A DNA stretch of 64,000 nt from Absidia repens (taxonomy: Eukaryota; Mucoromycota; Mucoromycetes; Mucorales; Cunninghamellaceae), in assembly GCA_002105175.1 (NCBI GenBank), contig MCGE01000001.1:3224001-3288000 (forward strand), read 5' to 3'. A program made the translations under genes and the position numbers. Within the stretch, counting starts at the first letter, position 1; every line of letters begins with the position of its first letter. This document shows positions 1 to 12,960 of the stretch, piece after piece. The notes under the pieces were generated by a model, which was not told the origin of the DNA, made no database searches, and saw nothing but the letters and a program-made list of their open reading frames with translations.

Positions 1-239
1 TGCTTGTTATCGATATCACTTGCCCACCCCCCGCCCCTCATTCCATGCTTCTTTGCATATATATCATTTATTTATCTTTTTTAAATAAAATTTGCATTTA
101 TCATCATTGCCTTAGACTATTTTTTTTGTATTATCATCTATCAAATGACATATTTATGTATTATGTTGAAGATCTGCTACACATGGTGCAGTTCAGGAAC
201 AGGTTAGAACTGCAGTCTAACGTGAGGAGACAGGAAATA

Positions 240-1150
240 TGTCAAAGTCCGCCCACGTGGGTTTTTATTTGCTCCCAATTTTATTTTTGCGCGTCCTCTC
301 TCTCTCTCTCTCTTTTTCTTTTTCTCTCTCTCTCTCTCTTTTTTTTTTTTTTCTTTTTTTTTTTCCCTTATTTTTTCTTCACCATTCAACTTCTACGTCT
401 ACGGGGTAATGTTGGACTTGAAATAGTGTCAGGACTAGTTTAGGAGGGGCTTCAGCTCAGGGATGACAAGATGCATGGGGAAACCTTTTCATTTTGAATC
501 TAGGATTTGGGACCAGCATTAAATTGGCTTTTTGGAGTCGTCATTAGCTTAGTTTAGTGTTAGCTTGTCCGTAGATTGTATCTACAACTAAATAAAATAT
601 GTCTCTTTTACATACTTCAACGAAAAATGTCCCAGTCCTCTAATAGATCAGTCCATTAAAGTCCTTGTCATAATGAACTCCTCTCATTTAGCTTTAGTAT
701 CTACCAATATGCTTCAATAAAATATGCCCTTTTTGAAACCATACTTTGACCCATTAAATAATAAACATTATCGCCATTGTGGCTGTTTTGTGAGTGTATT
801 ACCTAGTATACGCTATCTAATACACCTACAGTGATCACTCTTCCCCACTCCCTAGTGTTCCAGAAACTGGTTAACCGTCTTTGTTCACTAACCATATTAA
901 TATTCATATTCGTTGACAGACCAAGCATATAAATAAATATAAGTAGTGCTGTGTGTGTGTATCTACCGGTTTCAAGTGTTTTGCGCTGCTTTCTATCTTA
1001 ACTATAACTATTTGGCTCCCTTTTCCCCCTCCTGAGGACTAGTGACTGGTTGACGACAATAGATTCACTTCATATGAAACTTGGCCGTATTCCTGCTCTT
1101 TCATTCATATTAGTCAACCTGGACCGTGCAGCCAGCGTAACTTTCCTGAC
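240..1150 (+). repeat. Dispersed non-coding repeat, copy A
   Basis: One of four related stretches in the window (B 16690-17425 minus, C 40760-41575 minus, D 52545-53475 plus). Shared landmarks in order are CCCACGTG (CACGTG at 254-259), a pyrimidine-rich tract (about 297-365), GTGTCAGGACTAGTTTAG, ATGCATGGGGAAACC, AATAAAATATGTC (591-603), and a second ATATGCTTCAATAAAATAT near 710. Copies A and D stay alignable to a CTAGTGACTGG motif (1040-1050) and beyond. No long open frame is shared between the copies, so it looks non-coding. It could be a solo LTR, a non-autonomous element or a family of polyadenylated RNAs. The ends are approximate and no target-site duplication was identified. Confidence 0.7.
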
Positions 1151-1159
1151 ATCCAATGG

Positions 1160-1634
1160 ATCCATGTTTTACAGGTGTGAGAATGTTTTGAAACTGAATA
1201 TAAACACCTGTAAAACTAAGGTTTACTTTGCCTTCTTGCTGAACCGCACCATATACTATAAAAACTTGATCCACATTATAACTGATAGTAAATTCCATCG
1301 TTATCAACATATTTTTTTTCCCCAAAATAATACAAGTATGATTTTGAAAATATCCTTACTGTGTTTTCATCACCTAACACATTCCAAACCTAGCCTTTTT
1401 TTCTATATCAAAGTATTCTCTTCAACCCGAGGGTTAATAAAACATATAAAAATTCCTTGTCAACACACTTAATATCAAGTCACCCTGTCCGATCGCAGAT
1501 AACAAATATAATATTTTGATACAATGTGGCAAAAAGAGCACAACCAGAATTTATTATACAATACATAAAAAGGCAACACAAATAAATAAACTAGCACTAA
1601 AAATAAAATAAATACAAAGTATATCTATAATTAA
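1160..1634. other. Non-coding flank
   Basis: AT-rich sequence downstream (3') of the FMO gene. It contains AATAAA-like motifs on both strands but no supported gene. Confidence 0.5.
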
Positions 1635-3337
1635 CTAATAGCCCAAATATTCCTTCCGAAGCAATAGTGCATCTGTCCGTTCCTGTTTCCATTTTTCAGA
1701 TAAGGGGCATGTCAGAGGATCCGTTGATGTATTTCGCCAGGCATCCAATTGAGCTGGTGTTGCATTCCCTTCCCGATAACCTTCGGCCCATGCACTGAGC
1801 CGATCCACATAGGCGCATTCCGTTTCCACATTGAGTACAAAAGATTGATGAGTCGTTGATGATGACGAGGATGAGGAGGATGTATTTTGCTGTTGTGCTT
1901 GACGCTTTTTTTCCAACGTCGATTCCATCGAAGCTTGACTGGGCAACGTCACTGCCGACCTGTGAGGATTCCAAAGACGGGCAATCACCGTCGCTTGGGA
2001 TTGGGAGAGGGGTAAAGGAACAATGCGGATAGGAAGACCAATAAAGGCCAAGGTAGGGTTCTTGACATAAAAAAGGAATTCATGTAAACTATTCACACTT
2101 TGGCCACCATGTGCAATCAGATTGTCTTGTTCAAAGGGAAAGAAGGGGAAGCTATACAGATACCCCGTCGCAAAGATTACCCTGTCGACATCCACCAGCG
2201 TGATGGTTGCAGTGGATTGTTCATCGCCACCCGCACCACCACCACATTCAAATGCCCCATCCGCTAAAATGCGATTCACCACACCCACACGTTCCACATT
2301 GCTTGCATCCAATGCATGTGCTTGCCGAGATTGCTTGTTGTCGCTGCGCACGCAATGATACACCTTCTTGGCCACCTTGGACACCTCCCGTACAATATCG
2401 AGACCTGAAGAGCCACTTCCAATGACAATCACCGTCTAACCCGATATGGCAATAGATATATAGAAAAGCGTTAGTATATCCTTCCTGCCCCCACTCCCTC
2501 ACGGAAAATAGTGTTGTTCACCCGTCCAGTCCTCCTCACCTGATCTTTGTAGCCACCAGGAATACGATATTCTCGAGAATGGATCCAGTCGACGTTGTTG
2601 TTTTGTAAAGCCTCAATGCCATCCAAAGCAGGAATATAGGGAATAGAATAATGACCGTTGGCAACCACGACTGCATCAAATGTTTCCTTGTACACCTTAT
2701 CCTTTGTCTGAAGCGTGAGCGTCCATTCCTTGTTTGTAATGCCATTACTGTCGTCGTCACTGTACTCTGCATTCACCACCTTGGTACCGAGATGAATCAG
2801 GGGTTCCAGATTAAAATGTTGAGTGAATTGTTGTAGATATGTCAAGACGTTGGCATGGGAAGGGAAGAAGGGTACATCAGAACCAAAGTCAAAATCACGG
2901 TAACACATCACACTGGTTGGTAGGTTCGTTCTGAGACCATCATAAATCGCAGACCGTAAGTTGCTGAATGCTGGGATGCTGTTGTCGTCATTTTTGCTGT
3001 GTTGAAGCGAGAGAGGAGGATCCACTTGTAGTGCATTAACAGAGGGAATGGGTGGATTGGTGTTTTGTTCGGAAGAGTAAATCCTAATAGTTATATAAAA
3101 GGGAAAATGAGTTCTCTGCATATCATAACTTGGGTACCGTCCGTCCTGCCCCTTCACCCCCTTTTTTTTTGGACCAGGTTGTTCACTTTACCAAGTGCCG
3201 CCAATTTGATCGTTTCTATCAAAGACGCTAATCTTGTCAAAGACACCTTCTTCTTGAAGTTGCTTAGCAGCTGCCAATCCACCTGGACCGGCACCAATGA
3301 CTGCAACACGTCGTATCGTGGGAAGTATATAAGACAT
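1635..3337 (-). CDS. Flavin-containing monooxygenase (FMO family)
   Basis: This 496-aa protein is encoded by three exons: 3337-3192, 3083-2540 and 2435-1635 on the minus strand, all with GT-AG introns and continuous frame. The FAD-binding Rossmann motif GAGPGG lies at residues 15-20. The FMO-type segment HSREY precedes the NADPH-binding motif GSGSSG at about residues 236-241. The arrangement of two dinucleotide-binding motifs and the length fit class B flavoprotein monooxygenases of the FMO family, which use NADPH and O2 to oxygenate soft nucleophiles (N or S). The start was chosen because the FAD motif must sit close to the N-terminus. The substrate cannot be told from sequence. The gene is soluble-looking and has no obvious partner among its neighbours. 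Confidence 0.88.
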
Positions 3338-3643
3338 AGAGAGGGTATGTAGGGGAAAAAAAAAAAAAAAAAAAAAAAAAGAGGGAAAAAGGAAAGTCGC
3401 AGTTTCAAAAAAATATCAGATGGTTTTTATTTTATCAAGAAAAAGAAAAAAAAAAAGAGGGCAAAGGAGAAATACATATAAAATAACGTAACAATAACTA
3501 AATATGACGGAAGAGACAGTAAATGGAATAAAACTACAATGTCGGTGGTATGGCGTGCTTTTGACCAAAGGTCCCGCCCGATTGACGGAAGTTCTAAAGG
3601 GGCGTGTGTAACGATTTTGATAGTGCTGATTGATCTCGGTATT

Positions 3644-5138
3644 TCAATATCGATAGTACCTATTATCTTCACCTGAGCCGCCGTACTGATGTTCTGGATA
3701 GTATGGTTGCTGCTGCTGTTGATAGTATTGCTGATGTTGGGCCGAGTATGGGTCGTTCGCTTGTAATGAGTAAGGATCTTGTTGCTGGTGCTGCTGTTGC
3801 TGGTGCTGCTGCTGCTGCTCTTGTTGTTGTTGCTGTTGATAGTATTGAGGGTCAAAATCTGATTGATTCTGTGACTCCTGTGGTGGTATATAGCTGCTAG
3901 GATGCTGAGAGGAATACATTTCAGAGGTTTGAGGATTCATATGATAATACTGTTGATTATGTGCTTGGTCTGCTGTTGGCATTTGTTGATGGGAAGGAGA
4001 TGATGAAGATGGGAAATATGGCATCGCATTGGGTTGGCCTGCTTCATTAGTGTATGGTATATGCTGATCATGATTTGGTTCCTGCTCCATCGTAACACCT
4101 GTTTGCTGGAATGGTTTGTCGGAAGGAGGCATATTGTCGACGTTGAGATCATTATGCAAAGCCATTCGAGGAGGCTGAATCACGTACCATCGTTCCCAGG
4201 AGGTAATTACCATTGCCCAATGTACCTATCATTTTCAAATTAAATAGAAATAGACGATGGTCAGTCCGGGTTGATAATATTATTATCTGATTCATGTCAT
4301 CTTCTTACGTAAACGAGAATCATCGCTACAAGAGATAGTAGAGTCCACGTGAGTTCATCTTGATAAAGTCTGTTGCAATTGTAAAAGTCGTCGATTTTAT
4401 TAAAAGGAATGGTCACCGTCGAGTTTTGATTGACTTGGTTGAACGCTTGCTGAACAGACGCCTGGGAAACAGAGATGCACCAATCACGAAATTCTGTAGG
4501 TTTGGCCAGGAACACAACAAAATTGACAAACATATCCAGCAATATAGCTATCACAAAACCCCAGATAACCTGAGATAATCGTCCGAGAAGGAAAGGAGCC
4601 GCCTATATCAAAATAGTCATCAGCAAGCATATTCACAGGATTTAATTCTACATACAAAATAACACGACATTACCTTCCAAGTAATAATAATGATACCAGC
4701 AATGTTCACAAAAAAGAAGAATAGATTAAGGATGCCGAAGATAAGTAATGGAATCTGACTAAAGTAAGAATAGAACGCTAATATGCAAACAGTTGGTATG
4801 TTTCCCAATACGTCTCAACCCAATACTTTGCTCTATATACACTTACGACTTTTGTTCATAAAGGCCAGGCATGCAAAGTATAAGCTGAGTCCCTAAAAGT
4901 TACAATAAAGTAGAATGGTGCTTAGGCCCATGGTACATTAAAGAAAGTCTGTTTTTATCCTTACTGCCCAAATAAAACAAGCCAGTCTACTTCCAAGTCT
5001 AGTGTCTAAACAACAACAGCACGCGCTGGGTAAAGAGTTTTTGTGTTTCCTTCGTAGCTTCCTCACAATGTTGTTCAAACGTTCGTACTGCTCTTGTGAT
5101 GTTGGCTGCTCAATATCGTCGTTTTGTTGGTCATACAT
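3644..5138 (-). CDS. Uncharacterised tetraspan membrane protein with Gln-rich tail
   Basis: Five exons (5138-4965, 4892-4847, 4777-4674, 4602-4309, 4225-3644) join in frame to give 399 aa. A charged N-terminus carries a basic KLRRKHK patch and a Cys cluster (ACCCCLD) before the first hydrophobic span. Four hydrophobic segments follow (about residues 50-72, 76-105, 115-142 and 185-208). The last 190 residues are hydrophilic and rich in Gln, Pro, Ser and Tyr, with poly-Gln stretches. I do not recognise a named family. The topology suggests a plasma- or endomembrane protein with both ends cytosolic and a low-complexity tail. The Cys cluster beside a membrane span could be palmitoylated (inference). 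The gene is certain to be coding because all five exons keep frame through canonical introns. Confidence 0.82.
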
Positions 5139-6099
5139 TGTATGTATTTTCTATGTGTGTATATAATGAGAAATTAAACTAAAAATAAAAAGAAGAAACG
5201 AATTAAAACAAAATAATATCGAAATAAAACAAAAAAAAAAAACATTGTTCCAATTTTAGATATTGGCGGTTCGGGGTTTTAAACTCATCATGTGGGAGAG
5301 AATCTTTCTGCACAAAATTGACCTGCCAGTGGCGTACCTTGCATAAAAAATGTAAATGCTTCATGCCGACGACCTTTTTGAAAAATTATCAAATGCACTT
5401 CAGCACAAACGTACTTATAAAGTAATAATAGCCAATAAAAGAGATGAAATTACTATTGACCATTGCCTTCTCTTATACAGATACTGATTTGAGCATTTTC
5501 ATACTAATAGTCATACATATAATAATATATCCTGTATCATAGCAACCTATGATATCATACGGTCAGTATGCTACAATGCAACAAGTTGGCCCCTATCCAC
5601 TTTTTTACCAGCTTCTCCCACTGTAATTTTTAATCCTTAATTTTGACTATGTACAGCACATAACAACGAATTGATCTTCTATGATACTGTGCTTACCCAA
5701 TCCTTATTAGGCAAATGTGTATTTTTTATTAATTGGTTTTAATATACAGTATTTTGATAATAAAAAATACCCCTACCTTCATTATCAAAGTTTCCTATAA
5801 TAATAAAACATAGTACAACATACATACCACCTTCACTATCAAGGTACTGTGCTGTAACGATGATCACCAAACATAAAAGAAAAGCATTGTATAAAGTAAT
5901 AAGTAAAAAAAAAAGGTTCAAATTTATTGATCAATGAATACAAAGATTGGAATAAAATATTATCAACTAAATATATGCAAACATATATATATATATATAT
6001 ATATGTAATAGACATAACGGTACAAACTAATAAGTAAATGTATAAAGAAAGAATAAAGTAAGACTAGAAGATACAAAATAATGTATAGGAGTCCAGCAC
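5139..6099. other. AT-rich intergenic region with (AT)n tract
   Basis: No supported gene. It contains the upstream region of the tetraspan gene and the 3' flank of the permease gene, plus an (AT)n microsatellite at 5982-6004. Confidence 0.6.
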
Positions 6100-8212
6100 C
6101 TAGTGATAAAGTTCACCCTTTTCGGAGGGAGCATGGTTGATAACTTGACTTCGTGCAGTGGACGCAGAATCACTAGCGACCATTACATTGGGTTCTTCAT
6201 CATTGTCAAATTCTTCGTCATCTTGGTGCCAATCAAAGTTCTTTTCACCTCGTGCTTTGGAGGCAAGATAGCGAATCCAAAGGGGAGACATAGGTCGACT
6301 AAAGGCAGCAATCCACCATTCTTCGCGGGTTGAATAATCAGGGTGCACACGACCACCAGTAGCCACATCCACAAGGTAAACGAAGCCATTGATGAGAATA
6401 TAAGAGACGATACCACCAATCACACCATAAGCAATGGAGTAGGTGAAGGGCATAACGGCCAATGTGATGAAAGCGGGAATACTATCGCCAGGATAGTCCC
6501 AGTTGATATTGCGAATACTTGATGTCATCATGGAGCCAACAATAATCAATGCAGGGCCAGTAGACCAAGGGGGGAAACTGGCAAAAATAGGGGAGAAGAA
6601 AATGGTGACGAAGAATCCAAGACCGACGGTAATGGCAGTGATACCCGTGCGACCCCCTTCGGCAATCCCAGCGCCAGATTCGACAAAAGCAGTACAAGGT
6701 GAACTTCCGAAGCATGCTCCAATAGAAATAGTCGTAGCATCGGTCATGAATGCAAACGTAGAATGTTCAAAGTCACCAGATTTGGATGTGAAGCCACCAT
6801 AGCGAGCCATGGAGTACATTGTTCCCGTTGTATCAAGAATGTCCACGTACTACATATAATAAGAATGCCAAAGATTAGTCTATACTATATACATCATAAC
6901 ATATAAAAAATAAGCACAACAAGTTGGCAACTTACCAAGAAGGTAATCAAAGCAATCCAGATATCTTTGCCAGTAAGATCAAAATTGAATTTTCCCAGGG
7001 TACTACATAATACAAAAAAAAAAAAAAAAAAAAAAAATAGCATGAGTGAATAAAAAAAAAAAAAATAGACGGTAATGTATATTTTTTTCAAGTACTTACT
7101 GAGTCATTTTGTGTAGCGAGACCACTTGTTTGAAGTAATTAAAAGCGGTGTCACCTTGAGGAGTATAAGGGAAGTAAGTGACAGCGCTTACACGAGGCCA
7201 TGAAGTGATAGCAATAAAACAATAGCAATGAGGATAGCACCACGGACACGATACATCATCAAAATAGACATAATGATAAGACCAAGAAGACCCATGTATA
7301 ACGTTCCAGATTCCATATGGCCCCAGGTACAAATGCCATCGGCATCCTTGGCAGCAGCAGGACAGCCACCTAAAGTCACCAATGTTGATTTATCAAGGGC
7401 AACAAGCCCAATGCCGGCAGAAGATTGAAGACCAATAAAGCAGAGATACAACCCGATACCACAACCCATAGCCACCTTGATGCTCATTGGAATCAGCCGA
7501 GCGAGATATTGCCGCATTCCAAAAATAGACAATACCAAAAAGATCAACCCTTCAATGAATACAGCGGCAAGGGCAGTTTCATAAGACACCTTTCCAGAGC
7601 CATGGTAACCAACAACAGTGTAAGTAAAATAAGCGTTTAATCCCATACTAAAATAAAAATAAAGTTAGATATACTTGGTCAAATCGATCAAATCCATAAC
7701 GGTAGGGCACTGTTACAGTATTGTAAGTATTGTACAACCATTGAAAAGAATATCTTACCCAGGAGCCAGACCCAATGGAAGGTTCGCAAACACACCCATC
7801 ATAATAGAAGAAATCATAGCAATAATAGAAGTAGCCATAATCAAATCAAGTTTGCCTTCATAGATACAGTTTGTATAATCAAGATTGTTGTCGCAAAGAG
7901 GGTCAGCTTCAGTACTTGCGCAAACGCAATCAAGTCCACTTTCACTGAGAATGGATGCATTGACACTAATGATATAGGCCTATGCAATAGTAAAAAAAAA
8001 AACGAGATACAAATATAAGAAACATTTAGTTCTTGTATAAGCTAACATTTGACCCCACTTACCATGGCGAAGAAGGTAGTCAAACCAGCACGTATTTCAG
8101 TGGTAAAGCGAGTACCAATACGTTCACGACGAGCACCAGATCCTTCAAGTTGGAAGTGTTTGCCAATGGCTGAATGGGCAACCTTGTTATTCAAATTCTC
8201 AAAGAATCCCAT
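6100..8212 (-). CDS. azgA: AzgA-type purine permease (NCS2), one-base frameshift
   Basis: Exons 8212-8063, 7979-7759, 7647-7100, 7002-6936 and 6849-6100 reconstruct about 578 aa, the length of fungal AzgA adenine/guanine/hypoxanthine-proton symporters. The N-terminal signature (LEGSGARRERIGTRFTTEIR) and the segments GLAPGMGLNAYF and MSIKVAMGCGIGLYL are typical, and most of the protein is transmembrane. Exon 3 contains a break: before AAAA (7216-7219, plus strand) the frame reads RGAILIAIV, and after it ITSWPRVSAVTYFPYTP is one base out. No GT-AG intron fits there. Adding one base restores codon phase at every later junction. This may be a homopolymer sequencing error or a true inactivating deletion. 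The start at 8212 matches family N-termini better than the in-frame Met at 8281. Confidence 0.85.
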
Positions 8213-10024
8213 GATAGGAAAGAATAGATCACTGGAGTCGATAATAAACTGAAGAGAAACCGAAGAAAGATTTCCCCTCAAAATTTTTTTATTTTAAATC
8301 AAAAAAAGACGGCGTTTCAAAATGATACGCTTATCAGGGAAGAAACCGAAGATAAAAGATAAATTATCATTGTTCTCTAAAAAACAATGGCATATGATAG
8401 TAACTGCTGATATATAATCCTATTGTACCATCTACTATGAATATACATTATATTACTTTTTTGATCTACTCTTGATTTCACCGTTTCCTTATAGCATATA
8501 AAACAATAAAAAATATCAACAGGGACATTGTTTCATCCAAATACTGTGCTCCCGAGCGGTATTTGAATAACCAGCAGGTCCCTTCATATTTCTTTTTAAC
8601 TTTATCACACGATTGGTGGGATCAACCAGTCTCGTGTTTTCCAAAAAGAGCAATCTTAAAAAAAAAAAAGAGTCATTGCAGCTGAAATGGAAGTTGTCGA
8701 AGACTCGGTGACGACTTTTCGCTGCTCGAAAATCTAGTCAAATTGACAACGAAAGGGATGTATAAATAATTTATCATATTGTCTAAATACTGCAAATAAT
8801 ACATTAGCAATTTTAAAGTTGTGAAATGCTAAGACTGATATTTAGCTTTCTGGCCAGTTTTTTTTTTGCTTTGTTTTGTATTCATTTTTCTTATTCTTAT
8901 TTACCTATACTCCGATAACGGCATCCTCCGACTTTAAAGAAGTTTGATCTTACCCTTCTAATTAAAGATCAGTCAGCTAAAACAGGTAGCTTGGCATCTT
9001 TCTTTGACCAAATTCAAAAACGATGAAAAATATGGTACATCTATTTGTCTTAAATTTTGATGAAATAAAAAGTATAAAATAGCATTGGTGCAATATAAAA
9101 TCGAATACTTTCCAACAGGGAAAAGTATCTCAATCATCTTTTTTGTATAACAATGGCTATAAAAAATGGTATATTTTTGACACAGGGACCACACTGTTCA
9201 ACCATTGAAAGCATGATGGTCGTTGTTTCCTCATAAAGATAGTGAGCCATTGCCCTGGTCAAAGCACCTTATTTTATTCAATAGGAGCCAAAAAAAAAAA
9301 AAATAATAATGAGAGGGATAAATACGTTGAACTTAACAAGTCTTAATTCATGACCATGCTCAATATGCTGAATACGTTAGTTTTTATTTTGTTTAAAAAA
9401 ACAAAATAGCGTGGACAGATAATTGATATTCAGCCAGTTGAACACAGAAGATGTTATTAGAATCAGTTTTACATCCTTTTTCGGCCCGAAAGTTGCCTGG
9501 AAAATCATAAAGTCATCTATAAACCCGGGAATGAACTTGCTTTTTTGAAAACTGTATGCGACATGCGATCATTTTCCATTGTTATACAAATCTGACTATG
9601 GTGAACTATAATGCATGATGCAAAGACGACTTTATATTGACCCAACCAAGTTAATATATCTACAATAACATGGTAAAACCAAGTCATCAAACTATTTCGA
9701 TAGAGCCTGATTCTGAAGTATGTAAAATCAAAAATCAAAACACATATTCATTCATGCTGTAGAAGAAAAATCCTTTCCCTATATAAATCCAAAACCCCAT
9801 GCTGAATCACAAAGTATACCCCAATCGTTCATGATAAAATCATACATACAACATCACAACAATCAAAGACTAAAACAACGTGTTCAAACTCCCAGGAATC
9901 AAGAAGACCAAAACAACATATGCAAGTAATCCTACAATGATAAACGACTTTTTGTCTATTTGCCTTTTTATTTCCAAAACAAAACTAAACTATATATATA
10001 CTACACTATATAAACATTCTATAT
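8213..10024. other. Intergenic region, no gene seen
   Basis: AT-rich sequence between the permease promoter side and the 3' end of NAA10. Short open frames are present, but none has family resemblance or splice continuity. Several A/T homopolymers occur (for example 9292-9303). Confidence 0.55.
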
Positions 10025-10947
10025 CTATTTCGCCGCAACGGCATTGACTTCTTCCACAACACCACGGATTTGAGGCTTCTTGTTGGTTTCTTTGAATGTA
10101 AGGCGCATCGCATAAGCATCTTCGCCATCAGCATAATACTTCTTTTCGATTTCGTGTACACTATAAAAACAGGACGTTGTGAGTCTTTTTGCATTTCTTG
10201 TAACCATGATCATTTCTATCCATCCTCTCTCCCTTTTTTTTTTGTTGTCGTTTAAATCTTGTTGTCAAAGGAAACACATATTACCTGAATTTCAAAGTAT
10301 CACGATAAAGTCCAATTGCAGCCCGGTTTGTCTTTCGTACATGGAGAGATACATAGTGGGCGTTGAATACTTCAGTCATTTGTTTCGAAGATTGGGTCAT
10401 AAGTTTTTCAGCCAAGCCAAGTCGTCGATAGGTGCGCATGACAGATAAAGAAGTGATATGACCATGAGGAACGTCTGAAGGTTCTTCTTCCCTAATAACC
10501 ACCCGCAAAACAATAGTTGATAAGTGTGTGAGTATATGATGTGTGTGTATGTGTGCTTGTGTGTGCGTGCTTGTGTACTCGTGTGGTTGTGTATTTTCTT
10601 TTATCTAGAGGTAAGAAGAGGGTGGTCAAACTTACATTTTGGCGAGGACATAGCCAACGATTTTGCCATTATCATCTTCGGCAACAAAAGAAAGTTGAGG
10701 CCAAGAAAGAGCATGGTATAAATCTATAAAAAGGCAGGTAAGCAAGCGCATATGGCATGTGGTGACAAGAACACTTACAATATTTCATTTGGTAGTTTTC
10801 TGGAAGATCCAGCAAATTGCAGTTTTGAATGGCGATCAAGTCGTCCACCTAAATAGAATAATAAGATGCCTTTTTTAGTAACTTACACACGTATATATAT
10901 ACTGCTTTTTATAATTTTCAACTTACAGTAGCTTGCCTAATGTTCAT
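10025..10947 (-). CDS. NAA10: N-alpha-acetyltransferase catalytic subunit Naa10/Ard1
   Basis: Five exons (10947-10927, 10848-10779, 10723-10636, 10491-10285, 10160-10025) give 173 aa. The protein starts MNIRQAT, typical of Ard1/Naa10. It contains the GNAT acetyl-CoA loop RRLGLA, the segment [13 protein letters not shown] and the C-terminal [11 protein letters not shown] that are diagnostic for the NatA catalytic subunit. NatA acetylates nascent N-termini (Ser, Ala, Thr, Cys, Val, Gly after Met removal) at the ribosome with the partner Naa15, which is not in this window. The first coding exon is only 21 nt. The intron at 10492-10635 is unusually GT-rich on the plus strand. The acidic C-terminal extension found in some orthologues is short here. 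Confidence 0.95.
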
Positions 10948-11199
10948 GGCTCAAAGATGTGTAAGTGTGTTGGAATAAAATAAAAAAGAAAGACGAGTCA
11001 AAGCGACATATTTTTTATTTTTTTGAAATTTCAAGTCCGCTGAAGCTCCTAATTTCGCAACGTCACACTCCTTTTTCTTCCTTTTTTCTGACCTCTGTTG
11101 CTCCACTTTCAGCACCATGATACTTTTCTTTATCGACATCAAATTATCTTACAATATAGTGACTATATATCCACAACAAAAACGCTCCGCATATTCTAT

Positions 11200-12960
11200 C
11201 TCTTAGCTATTTTAGGAATACCCTTTATCAAATTATGTTATCATTGACCAGATCTTACCAACAGCGACACCAATATCAACTTACCTGGATAGCGCTATTT
11301 GCGTAGCCTTGTCTTTCACCATATCTGATGTATTCATTGGCAGCGGCACCACAATGAACAGTAATGCACACAATACTTTGAAAGGGTGACCAAGGCAACC
11401 GCCACGCTGAACCTACCTAGTATCATAGCATAAATTTATTCGAAACGCAGAACAACTGTTACCCAACGCCATTCTCCGACCTAAAAGTAGAATATGGAGT
11501 GGATAATTTACATTATTTCAGCCAACAATGAACTGAAGTTAGTTATGGATGTGTCCCTTTGAAGGATGGGTCAATTCGCAGCACCACCCTTGTTGACCTG
11601 TTACTGCACCTTATTCTGGTATAAAGCACTCCACAAGGACATCAATGCATATGACAATTGAATGTGGGATCCTACAGATAACGATTTGGTGTGTTTCAGG
11701 ATAATCTCACTTCTACAGAACCTCAACCAAGAATCTCAAAGTGCTCTTTTCTACCGTCGGCTGGTTGGATGGCATAGGAAACATCATCAGGTAAGAAGGT
11801 ACTAATAAAGAATAAAAGACCATTTACTGATTATGATTTATATGGAAAATAGTGACAGGTGGTACTTCAGCAAAGATTGTATTACTACTCTTGGGACTGG
11901 GTGCTTGATCTTACGGGGTTTGTATGCTAGCCATGACTATGCATCGATTATGTGAATACAATTGCTACATACTCTCCTGGGAAATGCATATTTTTTAGTC
12001 CTGTTGGTAAAATGATATATGCTTAAGTCTCGTAATTGGTATATTGTACTAATACTTTTTGCCAATATTATAGATAACCCCATTTAGCTTCTGCATAACC
12101 CGCAACTCAACTTATTTATTAAAGCAAATTGATGCTGACACAATCAAGATTATGGATATGTCAAACCTATTTATGTAGGCCGAATGACAAGGTAGGGCCT
12201 TAATCCAAATATTAAAAACTAGGGCATTCATTCACATTTTTTTTATCACATACTTTAGGTGGAAAACAACAGCATTGGGCCTGGGACAATTACTATTTAC
12301 TACTTTACAGGTAGGTTTTTTAGGGAATAAGATTTTAGAGTTTTTTTTATTTTTTTATTTTAAATCCGAAATTGTTTACATATTATTTATAGGTTTTTTG
12401 AACACTGGAATATGGCTATGAGAACGTTTAGCATCGAGCATATTTATTTTTAAGGTAACAAATGAAAAATATTAAAGGCTCACTTTATTTTATTTTTGAT
12501 AAACGATCTTAGATTTCAAAACTATATAGTGCTAAAGCGTGACGGAAATGATGGACCTTGACTTGCAAAAAGAAAACGGTCCTGAACAGGTAAATGATTA
12601 TGATATTGGATGATTGACTTTTTGTGTGACTCAAACATCCATTTGTGTTACATTATCTTATTTAGGGCAATGGTAGCTGTTCCACGTTCCTTTCTGATCT
12701 TTCTGGTGGAAATAATTGATCAAGGAAAGCTCATGGTAAGAAACGATAACCACAGTTGATATAATAAACTATCTTTATGAATTTACTTATAATCTTGTTT
12801 AGGAAGTTATACCTCATGTATGGTGATGAAATTCAAGAAGGATCCAGTGCACTGACGGTAAGAAAGAACACACACAAAAAAAGGAACAAGAACAATGAGT
12901 ACTCGAACAATCTTGATTTTATTATAAAGTGACACCCAAAAGAATCCTCCAAACTAATAA
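11200..12960 (+). other. Intron-like block without readable protein (decayed gene or spliced non-coding RNA)
   Basis: Between NAA10 and the next gene the plus strand shows repeated splice-like structure. Donors such as GTAAGAAGG (about 11801) and GTAAAATG (about 12008) are followed by TACTAAT-type branch sites and TAG acceptors. Further donors occur near 12305, 12455, 12591, 12737 and 12859, and an AATAAA follows near 13050. The intervening exon-like pieces (about 50-150 nt) contain stops in all joined frames I tried. One piece (about 12075-12175) is open for some 35 codons. No protein family was recognised. It may be a pseudogene, a spliced long non-coding RNA or a small-RNA host gene. Confidence 0.35.

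Noticed and set aside
45..1472. Two 130-140-aa open frames at the left end
   Set aside because: The first is simple pyrimidine-tract sequence, mostly Leu/Phe/Ser. Both lie in or beside repeat copy A and show no family resemblance.
1480..1508. CACCCTGTCCGATCGCAGATAACA resembles a 5S rRNA segment
   Set aside because: Only a short match. The flanking 5S sequence, internal promoter elements and pairing arms are absent.
10522..10600. GT-rich tract near NAA10 as a separate repeat locus or gene
   Set aside because: It lies inside a NAA10 intron and is short and imperfect; open frames there are low-complexity.
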